Source: an archaeon SCG-AAA382B04
GTDB taxonomy: Archaea > Halobacteriota > Methanonatronarchaeia > Methanonatronarchaeales > Methanonatronarchaeaceae
Direction: 5' to 3'
DNA length: 64,000 nucleotides
NCBI GenBank assembly: GCA_003034855.1
Contig: PZKD01000049.1
Span: forward strand, 23,013-87,012
Shown here: positions 38,256 to 47,134 of the stretch, piece by piece
Position numbering within the stretch: position 1 is the first letter of the stretch
Layout of the letters: every line of letters begins with the position of its first letter
Program-made: the position numbers and the translations under genes
The notes under the pieces: generated by a model
What the model was told of the DNA's origin: nothing
Seen by the model: only the letters and a program-made list of their open reading frames with translations
Databases searched by the model: none

Positions 38256-39150
38256 TATTTGTTACCTCCTCCACTGGTTCTAGATGAACATATGCTGTTG
38301 CAACTTCATTTAAAGATTCTATCTGGTTTTTTATTTCTTCTTCTAATTGATGAGCCTCAACTAGATCAAGTTCTTGAGTTACTTCTATTTCTGTAGAAAC
38401 ACTCAATTTGGGCCCAACATAATGTGGTTCTATTTTGTAATTTTTAAATCCTCTTCTCTCTAATATTTTTTTTATTTTTTGTTTATCTTTTTTTGATGGT
38501 GATGAGCCAGTTAGGTATCCAATATTTCTTTTAGCTATTCCAAAACCAGTTTTAAATATCCATGTGGAAATAAGTAATCCAAATATGGGGTCTAATATGC
38601 TATAACCTAAATATGGTCCTATTATTCCAACTAATGCTGAGGATGAGGCGTATACGTCGGCTTTACTGTCTTTGGATATGCTTTCCAATATTTGATTATC
38701 TTTCTCTTTTGCTTTTTTTCCACTATACCAATACATTAGATATTTAAGGGATATAGAGATGATTAATACAACAGCAAATAGAGTACTAGTTTCTACTGGC
38801 TTTTGGTAGAATATGGTTTCTATTCCATCTTTTACTATAATTATTCCAGTGAGTATTATTGATATGGATATTAGTAATGAAATGAAGGGCCTAAATCTTT
38901 CGTGACCATGTGGATGGCTTTCGTCTCTAGGTCGATAGGAGATGTAGATTCCTATTAGGACAAGTATTGAATAACCAAAGTCTGCTAGTGAATTAAAGGA
39001 ATCCGATCTTAGTGAGACGCTTTTTTCCCAAATTGTTGGTGTAAATTTAATTGAGAATAAAAAGAAGTTTATAGCGGCAAAGATGGATATTAGGTAGATT
39101 AAGTTCTTTCGAGCAAAAAATAAATCGATGTCGAAGTCATTTGATTCCAT
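38248..39150 (-). CDS. Cation diffusion facilitator (CDF) family exporter
   Basis: 300-residue membrane exporter of divalent metals. Six predicted membrane helices lie at about 10-215, with metal-site motifs RSDSFNSLADFG (about 46-57, TM2), SHPHGHERF (about 77-85) and SKADVYASSSAL (about 162-173, TM5). The C-terminal cytoplasmic domain ends KVHLEP-like AYVHLEP. The usual metal is Zn, Mn, Fe or Co. Overlaps alaX by eight bases. Confidence 0.9.
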   Translation of the reverse strand: MESNDFDIDLFFARKNLIYLISIFAAINFFLFSIKFTPTIWEKSVSLRSDSFNSLADFGYSILVLIGIYISYRPRDESHPHGHERFRPFISLLISISIILTGIIIVKDGIETIFYQKPVETSTLFAVVLIISISLKYLMYWYSGKKAKEKDNQILESISKDSKADVYASSSALVGIIGPYLGYSILDPIFGLLISTWIFKTGFGIAKRNIGYLTGSSPSKKDKQKIKKILERRGFKNYKIEPHYVGPKLSVSTEIEVTQELDLVEAHQLEEEIKNQIESLNEVATAYVHLEPVEEVTNND

Positions 39151-39180
39151 TTTCCTCTTCCCTGCATATCATTTACTAAA

Positions 39181-39564
39181 CTAGGCTAATTCTAAGTTTA
39201 TTGTTAAGACGCCATTTTTGTAATTATAACTAGCGTTTTTGTTTTTTATTTTTGCTGGTAATTCGATGGTGGTTGAGTATTTTTTTCGTGAAGATGGAGC
39301 ATGGATATGGACCATTTTTGGATCTATTACTCCTACTTCGATGTCCTCTTGATTTGTGCCTGGTATTTCTGCTATTATTTTTATTTTTTCTTCTTTTTTG
39401 AATATATCTATAAATGGTTGTGTCTCTTCTTCGGTGTCTATCTCGTCCCAATCAGCTTCTTTAAGGGACTTTTTGTATCCTTCTTTAAATTCTTCTTTGG
39501 CTAGGGTTACTTTTTTTCCTAAGTTATTTGCTATTTTAACTAATTGATTTGATAGCCAATTCAT
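39181..39564 (-). CDS. Hsp20/alpha-crystallin-like small heat shock protein
   Basis: 127 residues with the crystallin core at about 48-127: IKIIAEIPGTNQEDIEVGV, then STTIELPAKI and a final YKNGVLTINLEL, the usual GVL-type signature. The N-terminal 45 residues form a charged helix. A likely holdase; it lacks the IxI tail after the core, as some archaeal GvpH-like variants do. Confidence 0.8.
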   Translation of the reverse strand: MNWLSNQLVKIANNLGKKVTLAKEEFKEGYKKSLKEADWDEIDTEEETQPFIDIFKKEEKIKIIAEIPGTNQEDIEVGVIDPKMVHIHAPSSRKKYSTTIELPAKIKNKNASYNYKNGVLTINLELA

Positions 39565-39590
39565 TTTTTGAGGTCATTTATTTTTTTTAA

Positions 39591-40142
39591 TTATTTTTTT
39601 CTTACGTAACTGATTTCTTTTTCATCAGGAATAGCGTCTTTTAGGTATTTATAGGCATTTCCATGTGGTGAGCCATTTAGTATTTTTTTAATGGCTTCTA
39701 TGGTTGGTGAAACTCTTTCTGGTTTTCCTATTATTCCAATTGTTTTTCCATATATTGAGATATCAGTTTTTGATATTTCTTCTAGAAGTTTTCTTGATTT
39801 ACCATTAGAGCCTATTACTCTTCCTTTTAATCTATGTATTGAGTCTTTTGTGTTTGCATATTCAGTTATTTTTATTAATTCAAAGGTCTCTCTCCTTTCT
39901 AATAATTTGAGGGCTTTTTGTGGGGTGAATCCTCTTCCAATGGCTTTTATGACCATCTTTACTTTCCAACCTAAAACTGGGTCTGCATTTTTTCTATCTA
40001 TTTCTATTCTACTATCTTTTGTATTTATAGATAAGTCTACTCCTGTTTTTTCTTCTATTTTTTGTTTTGTTTTGCCGTTTTCCCCTATTACCACGGCTAA
40101 TCTATCTTCTGGTACTTTCACATAATCAGTTTGGGATGTCAT
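39591..40142 (-). CDS. KH-domain ribosome assembly protein (Pno1/Dim2 homologue)
   Basis: 183 residues with two KH domains: VVIGENGKTKQKIEEKTG (about 17-34) and GRVIGSNGKSRKLLEEIS (about 108-125). The phrase IGRGFTPQKALKLL between them is diagnostic of the Krr1/Pno1 group that binds the 3' end of 16S rRNA during small-subunit maturation. The eIF1A gene is 10 bases upstream, the common archaeal pairing. Confidence 0.9.
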   Translation of the reverse strand: MTSQTDYVKVPEDRLAVVIGENGKTKQKIEEKTGVDLSINTKDSRIEIDRKNADPVLGWKVKMVIKAIGRGFTPQKALKLLERRETFELIKITEYANTKDSIHRLKGRVIGSNGKSRKLLEEISKTDISIYGKTIGIIGKPERVSPTIEAIKKILNGSPHGNAYKYLKDAIPDEKEISYVRKK

Positions 40143-40152
40143 TTTTTATTTT

Positions 40153-40446
40153 TTATACTTCCAACATGTCATGTTCTTTTAGCCAGCGAACGTCCCATTG
40201 TTTATATCTCCATTTAATGTCTGCTTTTTCGTCTTGGAAGTCCCAAGGTTCAATTATCACTACATCGTCTTCTCTTATCCAATTTCTCTTTTGCATCTTT
40301 CCTGGAATCCTTGCTATTCTTTTTTCGCTGTCTTCACAGTATACTCTCACTCTGTTAGCGCCTAACATACTTATAACTCTTGCCATCATTTCGTCCTTAT
40401 CTGGCAATCTTGGTTTTCGGTTAGTATTTCCTTCATCTTCAGTCAG
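40153..40446 (-). CDS. eif1a: Translation initiation factor 1A (eIF1A), probable CTG start
   Basis: OB-fold initiation factor. Core motifs MLGANRVRVYCEDSEKRIARIPGKM and WIREDDVVIIEPWDFQDEKADI are unmistakable. The only ATG/GTG/TTG start (TTG at 40407) would remove the basic N-terminal tail found in the family and has no SD. In-frame upstream sequence reads TEDEGNTNRKPRLPDKDE from a CTG at 40444-40446, with GAGGTG five bases before it. I therefore propose 97 residues from CTG. A leading TyrRS gene ends 10 bases upstream. Confidence 0.85.
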   Translation of the reverse strand: MTEDEGNTNRKPRLPDKDEMMARVISMLGANRVRVYCEDSEKRIARIPGKMQKRNWIREDDVVIIEPWDFQDEKADIKWRYKQWDVRWLKEHDMLEV

Positions 40447-40456
40447 ATTAACACCT

Positions 40457-41416
40457 CTAAATTTTTTTTCTCGCAGGTTCTAGTATCTTGTTTAAATAAT
40501 TAGATACAGATTTCTTTAAGTCTAATGGATGAAGTTCTTGTTTACTGAAATCTTTTTCTACTTCTTCAACTGTTTTATAACTTAGATTTCCTCCATATTC
40601 CTCTTTTCTTTCAATAGTGAATTCATCTATTCTAGGAAATATGTGGTATCTTAATATTTCTATTATGGGATTGTTCTCTATTTCTCCTTGAGGGCAATAG
40701 GCATCCATTATTTTTTGTTTCACTTCTTCTGAAGTATCTGAGAGATCAATCCAATTCTCTTTTGATGATGACATTTTTTCGCCATCTAAGCCTGTTAGTA
40801 TTGGCATGTGAATGCTTATCTGTTTTTTGTAATCTAACGAGGGGAGGTTTTCTCTTGCCAACATATGGATTTTTCTTTGATCTATCCCTCCTACTGCTAC
40901 ATCTATACCTAGTTTTCCTATGTCCATTGTTTGCATTAATGGATACAGCATTTGACCAACTCTTGGGTTTTGTTTTCTTCTAGTCACTTCGTCCATGCTT
41001 CTCTTTGCTCTGTTTAAAGTTACTTTTAGCGATAATTCATACATTTCAAGTATATAATCATCTTTTAATTGAAATTCACTTCCTAGGATGAAGTCTGTTT
41101 TTTCTTTGTCTAATCCATATGCTAAGAAGCATTTTTTGTTCATCTCTGCGGTTTTTCTAATTTCCTCTAAACTACCTTTTTCATTTAAATATGCATGTAA
41201 ATCTGCTAGAAGAATTTTAACTTTAAATCCTGCTTTTTGTAAATCAATTAGTTTATTTGCTGTTAATAAATGCCCTAGATGCAGAGATCCGCTTGGTTCG
41301 TATCCAACATAGGTAACTGGTTCTTCTTTTTTCTCTAATAAATCTCTTAGTTCCTCTTTTGTAACAATTTCCTCTGTATTTCTTTTTATTAATGATAATT
41401 TCTCTTGAACATCCAT
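40457..41416 (-). CDS. tyrS: Tyrosyl-tRNA synthetase
   Basis: Class Ic synthetase of the archaeal/eukaryotic type, 319 residues. VGYEPSGSLHLGHLLTANKL holds the HIGH motif and the Tyr pocket, QTMDIGKLGIDVAVGGIDQRKIHMLAR is the amino acid-binding signature, and [11 protein letters not shown] is the KMSKS motif. I choose ATG 41416 (DVQEKLSLIKRN), preceded by AAGGTAG; the open frame extends ten codons to a TTG at 41446. Confidence 0.95.
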   Translation of the reverse strand: MDVQEKLSLIKRNTEEIVTKEELRDLLEKKEEPVTYVGYEPSGSLHLGHLLTANKLIDLQKAGFKVKILLADLHAYLNEKGSLEEIRKTAEMNKKCFLAYGLDKEKTDFILGSEFQLKDDYILEMYELSLKVTLNRAKRSMDEVTRRKQNPRVGQMLYPLMQTMDIGKLGIDVAVGGIDQRKIHMLARENLPSLDYKKQISIHMPILTGLDGEKMSSSKENWIDLSDTSEEVKQKIMDAYCPQGEIENNPIIEILRYHIFPRIDEFTIERKEEYGGNLSYKTVEEVEKDFSKQELHPLDLKKSVSNYLNKILEPARKKI

Positions 41417-41534
41417 TTTTTCTACCTTATTGAAGTAAAACCTCAATTTTTCTTAATCTTTTCCCATTTCTTCAAAAAATTATTTTAAAAGAACAAATCT
41501 ATCACTGATTAGATGTTATCTTACTGTGATAAAT

Positions 41535-42887
41535 ATGACTGTTCATCCTATCGAAGGTAGATATGGTTCTGAAGAATTACGAAAAGTATGGGAAAAAAGA
41601 TCAGAATTAGAGAAAATGTTGGAGGTTGAAGCTGCTTTAGCTGAAGCAGAAGCTGAAGAAGGATTAATCCCCCAAAGTGCTGCCGAAGAAATTAAAAATA
41701 AGGCCTCTTTAGAACATGTTAAGCTTGAAAGAGTCAAAGAAATTGAATCAAAGATACATCACGATATCATGGCTGTCGTCCAAGGTTTATCTGAACAATG
41801 TAGTGATGATTCAGGAGAATATGTTCATTTAGGTGCTACTAGTAATGATATAAAAGATACTACAAGAGGTTTACAGATAAAAGAGTCATTAAAGATTATT
41901 AAAAATAAATTAGTAAGTTTTGAGGATGTTTTACTAGATAAATGCGAGAGGTATAAATCAACTCCTTGCACAGGCCGAACACATGGACAACATGCTGTTC
42001 CAACTACTTTAGGCCATAAATTCGCAATATTCCTTGACGAGATTCATAGACATATTAATCGAATCAATGAATTAGAGGATAGAATACTCGTTGGACAAAT
42101 CACTGGTGCCGTTGGAACTCAAGCTGCTTTAAAAGAAAAAGGAGAAATCGTTCATCAAAAAACTATTAAAAAATTAGGCCTCAAACCTGTAACAATTTCT
42201 AATCAAGTTATACAAAGGGATAGACATGCTGAATTAGTGTCTGAACTTGGATTGCTTGCTAGTTCTTTGGATAAGATTGGAAAAGAAGTTAGAAATCTTC
42301 AGAGGACAGAAATAAGCGAACTGGAAGAACCTTTTAAAGAAGAGCAAGTGGGATCTAGTACGATGCCACAAAAAAGGAATCCGATTAAATCTGAAAGGAT
42401 TTGTGGATTAGCAAAGGTGCTTCGAGGAAACGTTCCTTCCGAATTTGAAAATGTTGCTCTCGAACATGAGAGGGATTTAACTAACTCCAGTTCGGAGAGG
42501 ATCTTATTACCTGAATCATTTCTGTTAGTTGACGAACAACTAAAACTAGCAATTGAGGTTTTCGATGAACTAGTTATCCATGAAGACAATATTGAAAGAA
42601 ATTTGAACCTCACAAATGGCTTGAATATGAGTGAGGCAGTGATGATTGAATTAGTTGAAAATGGATTTGGGAGACAAGAAGCTCATGGCTTAATCAAAGA
42701 ATGTGCAATGGAAACATATGAAAGTGAAAAAGATTTCTTTGATGTTTTAGTTAATAGAAAGGAAATTAGAAACATATTAGGAAAAGAAGATGTTAAGAGA
42801 ATTCTTGATCCAAAAAATTACTTAGGTTCAGCTGAAGAACACGTTGAAAATGTGATTAAAAAAGTTAGAGAAAGTCGGGAGGAATAG
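41535..42887 (+). CDS. purB: Adenylosuccinate lyase
   Basis: Fumarase/aspartase-superfamily lyase acting twice in purine synthesis (SAICAR and adenylosuccinate). Motifs: family start HPIEGRYGSEELRKVWE, TGRTHGQHAVPTTLGHKFA with the catalytic His, and the signature GSSTMPQKRNPIKSE (about 276-290). 450 residues. The ATG at 41535 follows GTGAT, complementary to the 16S 3' end; the GTG at 41526 belongs to that SD rather than being the start. Confidence 0.95.
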   Translation: MTVHPIEGRYGSEELRKVWEKRSELEKMLEVEAALAEAEAEEGLIPQSAAEEIKNKASLEHVKLERVKEIESKIHHDIMAVVQGLSEQCSDDSGEYVHLGATSNDIKDTTRGLQIKESLKIIKNKLVSFEDVLLDKCERYKSTPCTGRTHGQHAVPTTLGHKFAIFLDEIHRHINRINELEDRILVGQITGAVGTQAALKEKGEIVHQKTIKKLGLKPVTISNQVIQRDRHAELVSELGLLASSLDKIGKEVRNLQRTEISELEEPFKEEQVGSSTMPQKRNPIKSERICGLAKVLRGNVPSEFENVALEHERDLTNSSSERILLPESFLLVDEQLKLAIEVFDELVIHEDNIERNLNLTNGLNMSEAVMIELVENGFGRQEAHGLIKECAMETYESEKDFFDVLVNRKEIRNILGKEDVKRILDPKNYLGSAEEHVENVIKKVRESREE

Positions 42888-42890
42888 TAA

Positions 42891-44264
42891 TTGGGTGGTT
42901 TGGTAGGGGGAATAGGTGAATATAATGGAGAGAAGATAGAGGAGTTAATCAATTCCCACACAAATAGAGGAAGGGTTTGTGAATTAAGAGAAGATGAGTT
43001 TTTCTTAGCCAAATTTAATTTAAATTGTGAGCAGTTTGAACAGCCTCTCTCTATACCAGGTCAAAAATACGTTGTTATTGATTGTAATTTATTTGAAGAA
43101 AAAACTAGTGGTTTATTGAATTCTCTAGAGAATAAAAACTTTAATGAGGTTTTTAATACAGGTCAAGAGTTTGCTTTTGTTTTATTAGACCAAAAAAATG
43201 ATTTAGTTTTTTTAGGGAGGGATTTAATTGGCAGTAGGCCTCTTTTTTATTCTAAAACAAATGATGGATTAATATTTGGTAGTGAGAGACATGAAATGCT
43301 TAACCAGGGGTATAGCGTTAGCAGGGTTGATCCTGGTTGTCTTCTAAAAATAGATGTTGACAAAAGGAATGTTTTTACTAAAAGATTTTCCTCCTTTGAA
43401 GTGGGTAAAAGGGATTTCAGAAAGATAAGTAGATTAAAAAAGGATTTTTTAGAAAGATTCAAAAAGTCAGTGGGTAAAAGAACCAGAGATATTGAAGAAG
43501 CAGCTGTTGCTTTTAGTGGTGGAGTAGATAGCTCTTTTTTGGCTAAAATACTCTCTCAAGAAATAGATCTAAAACTGTTTACTGTAGGATTAGAAGGGTC
43601 AAATGACATCGAGTGGAGTGAAAAGGCTTCCGATATTTTGGAATTGCCTCATAAAAAAATTGTGATAGGTGTCGAAGAAATAAAGAATCTAATAGAACCC
43701 ACTCTTAAAGTTGTAGCTGATGCTAATAGATTAAAGATCGGGGTTGGGTTACCATTTTACCTTTTATCCCGAGAAGTCAAAAAACATGGATTTGATGTAA
43801 TATTTAGTGGTCAGGGATCAGACGAATTATTTCTAGGCTACGATAAGTATAGAAGATCTGGAAATCCAAAACAAAAAATCATTAATGACTTAAAAAATAA
43901 CGCACAGGAGAACACAGAACGAGATGAAGCTATTTGCATGGATAACTCAGTTGAAATTAGAAATCCATATATGGATAGAGATATAGTCGATTTTGCCTTA
44001 TCCCTACCTTACGAAATCAATTTGCCTGAAAAAAGAGTTGTTCGAGAAACTGCTAGATCTGTTTTGCCCAAAGAGATTTGGAGAAGAAATAAAAAATCGG
44101 TTCAGTATGGAACTAAAATTGATAGGGAGATTGATAGGGTTGCAAGAAGAGAAGGTTACAAAAGAAAAATGGGAAATCACGTTGATAAATACCTAACTTC
44201 AGTAGCTGAAGATTTATTTCCTAGCCAAGTTTTAGAGGAGGTTTCCAACTACTTTGATAATTGA
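42891..44264 (+). CDS. Asparagine synthetase-like protein lacking the glutaminase Cys
   Basis: 457 residues. The C-terminal synthetase domain is intact: PP-loop AVAFSGGVDSSFLAKIL (about 204-220), IFSGQGSDELFLGYDKY and VEIRNPYMDRDIVDFALSLP. The N-terminal class II amidotransferase-like domain (1-170) starts MGGLVGGIGEYNG, so the nucleophilic Cys of the usual MCGI start is absent. It may use ammonia, or perform a different amidation. Start is TTG at 42891, with GGGAGGA eight bases upstream. Directly follows purB. Confidence 0.78.
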   Translation: MGGLVGGIGEYNGEKIEELINSHTNRGRVCELREDEFFLAKFNLNCEQFEQPLSIPGQKYVVIDCNLFEEKTSGLLNSLENKNFNEVFNTGQEFAFVLLDQKNDLVFLGRDLIGSRPLFYSKTNDGLIFGSERHEMLNQGYSVSRVDPGCLLKIDVDKRNVFTKRFSSFEVGKRDFRKISRLKKDFLERFKKSVGKRTRDIEEAAVAFSGGVDSSFLAKILSQEIDLKLFTVGLEGSNDIEWSEKASDILELPHKKIVIGVEEIKNLIEPTLKVVADANRLKIGVGLPFYLLSREVKKHGFDVIFSGQGSDELFLGYDKYRRSGNPKQKIINDLKNNAQENTERDEAICMDNSVEIRNPYMDRDIVDFALSLPYEINLPEKRVVRETARSVLPKEIWRRNKKSVQYGTKIDREIDRVARREGYKRKMGNHVDKYLTSVAEDLFPSQVLEEVSNYFDN

Positions 44265-44621
44265 AGTTTGAGTTATCAATCCTTCGAGTTTTCCTTCATT
44301 GTTTATTATTGGTATCCTCTGTATACCTGTCTCTATCATCTCTTTTGCTATCTCCTTAATTGGAGTATCTGGTTTAGCTGTTACAAGTTCCTTTGTCATT
44401 AGTTCTTTAACCTCAAAACCACCAGAAAGAGGTGTGATATGTAGGTCCCGCAGAGTTAAGAAACCCAATAACTCGTTATTCTCATCTATTACCGGTAATC
44501 CCCCTATGTTATTTCTTGACATAACCAATTTGGCAGTAGCAATCTTCTGATTAGGCCTAATACTCTTTACTTCGTTTTTTCCGAGCATCACGTCCTTAGC
44601 TTTCACTTTAAAAAACCCCAT
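44232..44621 (-). CDS. CBS-domain pair protein
   Basis: 129 residues consisting of two CBS motifs (about 8-60: AKDVMLGKNEVKSIRPNQKIATA; about 70-125: VKELMTKELVTAKPDTPIKEI). Such pairs bind adenosine nucleotides or SAM and regulate partner proteins. The 3' end overlaps the asparagine synthetase-like gene by 33 bases in convergent orientation, and upstream, divergently, is an M50 protease that has its own CBS pair. Confidence 0.85.
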   Translation of the reverse strand: MGFFKVKAKDVMLGKNEVKSIRPNQKIATAKLVMSRNNIGGLPVIDENNELLGFLTLRDLHITPLSGGFEVKELMTKELVTAKPDTPIKEIAKEMIETGIQRIPIINNEGKLEGLITQTSIIKVVGNLL

Positions 44622-44691
44622 TTATGTTTAAATTGATTCCACAAAGAAAATATATCTTTCCGGAGAAATAAATAAAAAAAAGAGTTAGAAA

Positions 44692-45804
44692 ATGAAGACT
44701 TCATTTAAAATTTTTGAGATTTGGGAAATTCCAATAAAATTACATCTCTCTTTCTTGGTCATACTACCAATCTTTGCATGGGTATTTGCTAACACAGAGT
44801 ATTTCTTTGCATCACTTGAGTCACGTTATTTGGCCTATGGTCTAGGAGGTTTGTTGGCGATATTATTTTTCCTCTGCATCTTATTACATGAACTAGGTCA
44901 TTCTTATGTTGCTCTCAAATCCGGAATCGATATCTCAAGTATCACTCTAATGATTTTCGGAGGAGTTTCTTCAATGGATAAACCAAAAGAGGATTCTTCT
45001 ATTGAGATGAAGTTGGCGCTTGCTGGTCCTCTTGTAAGTGTAGTGATTGGTTTAGTCCTAATTGGAACCAGTTTCTTATTAGGTTTGAAATTGCCTCCAT
45101 TTAGAGGGAGTGAATTAATTATAGATGTTTTTATTGGTTGGTTAGGGTTTATTAATTTCGTTTTAGCTGGATTTAATCTACTCCCAGCCTTCCCTATGGA
45201 TGGTGGAAGAGTTTTGAGGGCGTTTTTAGCTAAGAGAATGCCTTATATTGAGGCAACAGAAAAAGCAGCTGGAATAGGGAAAGCTTTTGCATTTGGACTT
45301 GGATTGTTAGGTTTCCTAAGCATTGGGCAAGGTGGCTTTTGGTTCATATTAATAGCATCCTTCATTTATTTCGGAGCAAGTGAAGAAGAAAAAGCTACCA
45401 AGATTTCAGGAGCACTTGCTAATAAAGTAGTCAGTGACTTGATGACTGAAGAGGTTATCTCTGTTGACCCAGAAATGTCTCTCAGCGAAGTTGTACAAAT
45501 TATTAGAAAGAAAAAACATATGGGATATCCTGTATTAGAACAAGGAGAATTAGTTGGCTTAATCACTTTTAAAGATATACAAGACGTGCCTGAGAAAGAA
45601 AGAGATAAAACAAATGTCAAAGAAGTGATGACCAAAGACTTGATTACAGTAACTCCTTCTTATGATGCCTACGAAGCCTTAACTAAAATGTCTAAAAATG
45701 GAGTTGGAAGATTACCTGTAATCAAAGATACTCAATTGACAGGTATTCTATCCAGATCTGATTTCACTACTGCTATTCAACTTGGAAGTCTTTGGGGCGA
45801 ATAA
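44692..45804 (+). CDS. Site-2-type M50 metalloprotease with C-terminal CBS pair
   Basis: Intramembrane zinc protease, 370 residues. Six hydrophobic segments lie in residues 15-230; the active-site helix is LLHELGHSYVAL (about 64-75) and the second motif is NLLPAFPMDGGRVLRA (about 163-178). The C-terminal half has two CBS motifs (about 245-365), a common archaeal arrangement that probably senses nucleotides. A TraB-like gene starts at its stop codon (TAATG). Confidence 0.9.
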   Translation: MKTSFKIFEIWEIPIKLHLSFLVILPIFAWVFANTEYFFASLESRYLAYGLGGLLAILFFLCILLHELGHSYVALKSGIDISSITLMIFGGVSSMDKPKEDSSIEMKLALAGPLVSVVIGLVLIGTSFLLGLKLPPFRGSELIIDVFIGWLGFINFVLAGFNLLPAFPMDGGRVLRAFLAKRMPYIEATEKAAGIGKAFAFGLGLLGFLSIGQGGFWFILIASFIYFGASEEEKATKISGALANKVVSDLMTEEVISVDPEMSLSEVVQIIRKKKHMGYPVLEQGELVGLITFKDIQDVPEKERDKTNVKEVMTKDLITVTPSYDAYEALTKMSKNGVGRLPVIKDTQLTGILSRSDFTTAIQLGSLWGE

Positions 45805-46505
45805 TGGAAGAAGAACAAAAATCAGAGATTTTTTTAGTAAAGACATCTCACGTATCAGAGGAAAGTATAAATCAAGTTAGGAAGTCTATTGAAGAAATTG
45901 AACCTGATATAGTTGGGGTTGAATTAGATAGGAAAAGATATAATGCCCTAAAAAACGATGAAAAAAACCAAAGAAGTCTATTAGGTTTTCTAAGAGGTAA
46001 TTTTTTCTTAGGATTACTACAAAAACTTCTCTCTTCTTTACAAAGCAAAGTTGGAGAAGATTTAGGAATTGAACCAGGATCAGAGATGGCTGAGGCAATT
46101 GAAATTGCTGAAGAAAAGGATATTCCTATTGCTCTACTTGATAGAGATATTAAAATAACTATGGAGAGAATATGGAAAAAAATGACTTTGAAGGAAAAAT
46201 TTAAAATCTTTGGAGGATTAATCTTGGGATTACTTGGTTTTGGTAGAAAAAAGGTTGATGTTGATAAAATAACTGAAGATGAAAATGTTAATTTATTAAT
46301 CAATGAATTTAGGGATTTTTCACCAGGAGCGGCTGAGGCTATAATTGATGAAAGAGATGCCTACATATCTGCTAAATTGTTGGCTCACGCTTCTGAAGGA
46401 AAAAAGATTGTTGCTGTAATTGGCGCTGGCCACGAAAAAGGCATTATCGACTACTTGAAAAACCCGAACAAGATACCTAATATCTCTAAATTAGAAAAGG
46501 CCTAG
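45804..46505 (+). CDS. TraB/PrgY-family protein, soluble domain only
   Basis: 233 residues from the ATG at 45804, which overlaps the preceding stop. The TraB domain is recognisable: LVKTSHVSEESINQVRKSIEEIEPDIVGVELD, ALLDRDIKITMERIWKKM (in parts) and VAVIGAGHEKGI with conserved Gly-His. Usual archaeal homologues carry a multi-helix membrane domain after this and are nearly twice as long; here the protein stops after it. The family is suspected to be a Tiki-like protease, which fits its place between two M50 proteases. Confidence 0.8.
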   Translation: MEEEQKSEIFLVKTSHVSEESINQVRKSIEEIEPDIVGVELDRKRYNALKNDEKNQRSLLGFLRGNFFLGLLQKLLSSLQSKVGEDLGIEPGSEMAEAIEIAEEKDIPIALLDRDIKITMERIWKKMTLKEKFKIFGGLILGLLGFGRKKVDVDKITEDENVNLLINEFRDFSPGAAEAIIDERDAYISAKLLAHASEGKKIVAVIGAGHEKGIIDYLKNPNKIPNISKLEKA

Positions 46506-46516
46506 GTGTAATAAAA

Positions 46517-47134
46517 ATGTTTTCTTTTAATTTTAGTAAGCGTGAGATAAAGGAACTAGTAATTGCTTGGATTATTTTGTCAATTTCTATTTCATTCGTT
46601 TTTTTGTGGAATGGAGGACTAAATTTATTTGATGTCTTCAGTTATCAAATGTTATTTAGTCTTAGTGTGTCTCTTCCAGTTGTAGGAGTTGCATTTGTGT
46701 TACATGAAGTGGGTCATAAATTGATGGCTCAACACTTTGGACATAACGCGGAATTTAGGATGGACACAAAAATGTTGTTTTTTGCCCTATTCCTAGCCTA
46801 TGCTGGTGGTTTTCTATTTGCAGCTCCTGGAGCAGTTAGGATATTTGGGAGAAGGTTATCAATTAGTGAAAATGGAAAAATATCTCTTTCAGGTCCCTTG
46901 GTTAATTTATCCTTTGGGTTGTTGGTTTTCTTACCTCTATCCTTCTTCGGTGGTTATCTAGGCTTCATTGGAACATATGGAGTATTGATTAATTTCTTCT
47001 TATCCACCTTCAATCTACTTCCTTTTGGTTACTTTGATGGTAAAAAGATATTTAGATGGAATAAATTAATTTATATTACTAGTTTTGGTTTTTCTTTGTT
47101 TTTAACTATTTATTCTTATCTATACGTGGTATAA
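46517..47134 (+). CDS. M50-type membrane metalloprotease
   Basis: 205-residue membrane protein with about six hydrophobic segments. The zinc motif VLHEVGHKLMAQHFG is at about 67-80, and the distal motif NLLPFGYFDGKKIF at about 168-181 supplies the Asp ligand. It has no CBS or PDZ domain. Follows the TraB-like gene by 11 bases; three adjacent genes thus form a membrane-protease cluster. Converges with fumB, overlapping by 15 bases. Confidence 0.82.
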   Translation: MFSFNFSKREIKELVIAWIILSISISFVFLWNGGLNLFDVFSYQMLFSLSVSLPVVGVAFVLHEVGHKLMAQHFGHNAEFRMDTKMLFFALFLAYAGGFLFAAPGAVRIFGRRLSISENGKISLSGPLVNLSFGLLVFLPLSFFGGYLGFIGTYGVLINFFLSTFNLLPFGYFDGKKIFRWNKLIYITSFGFSLFLTIYSYLYVV

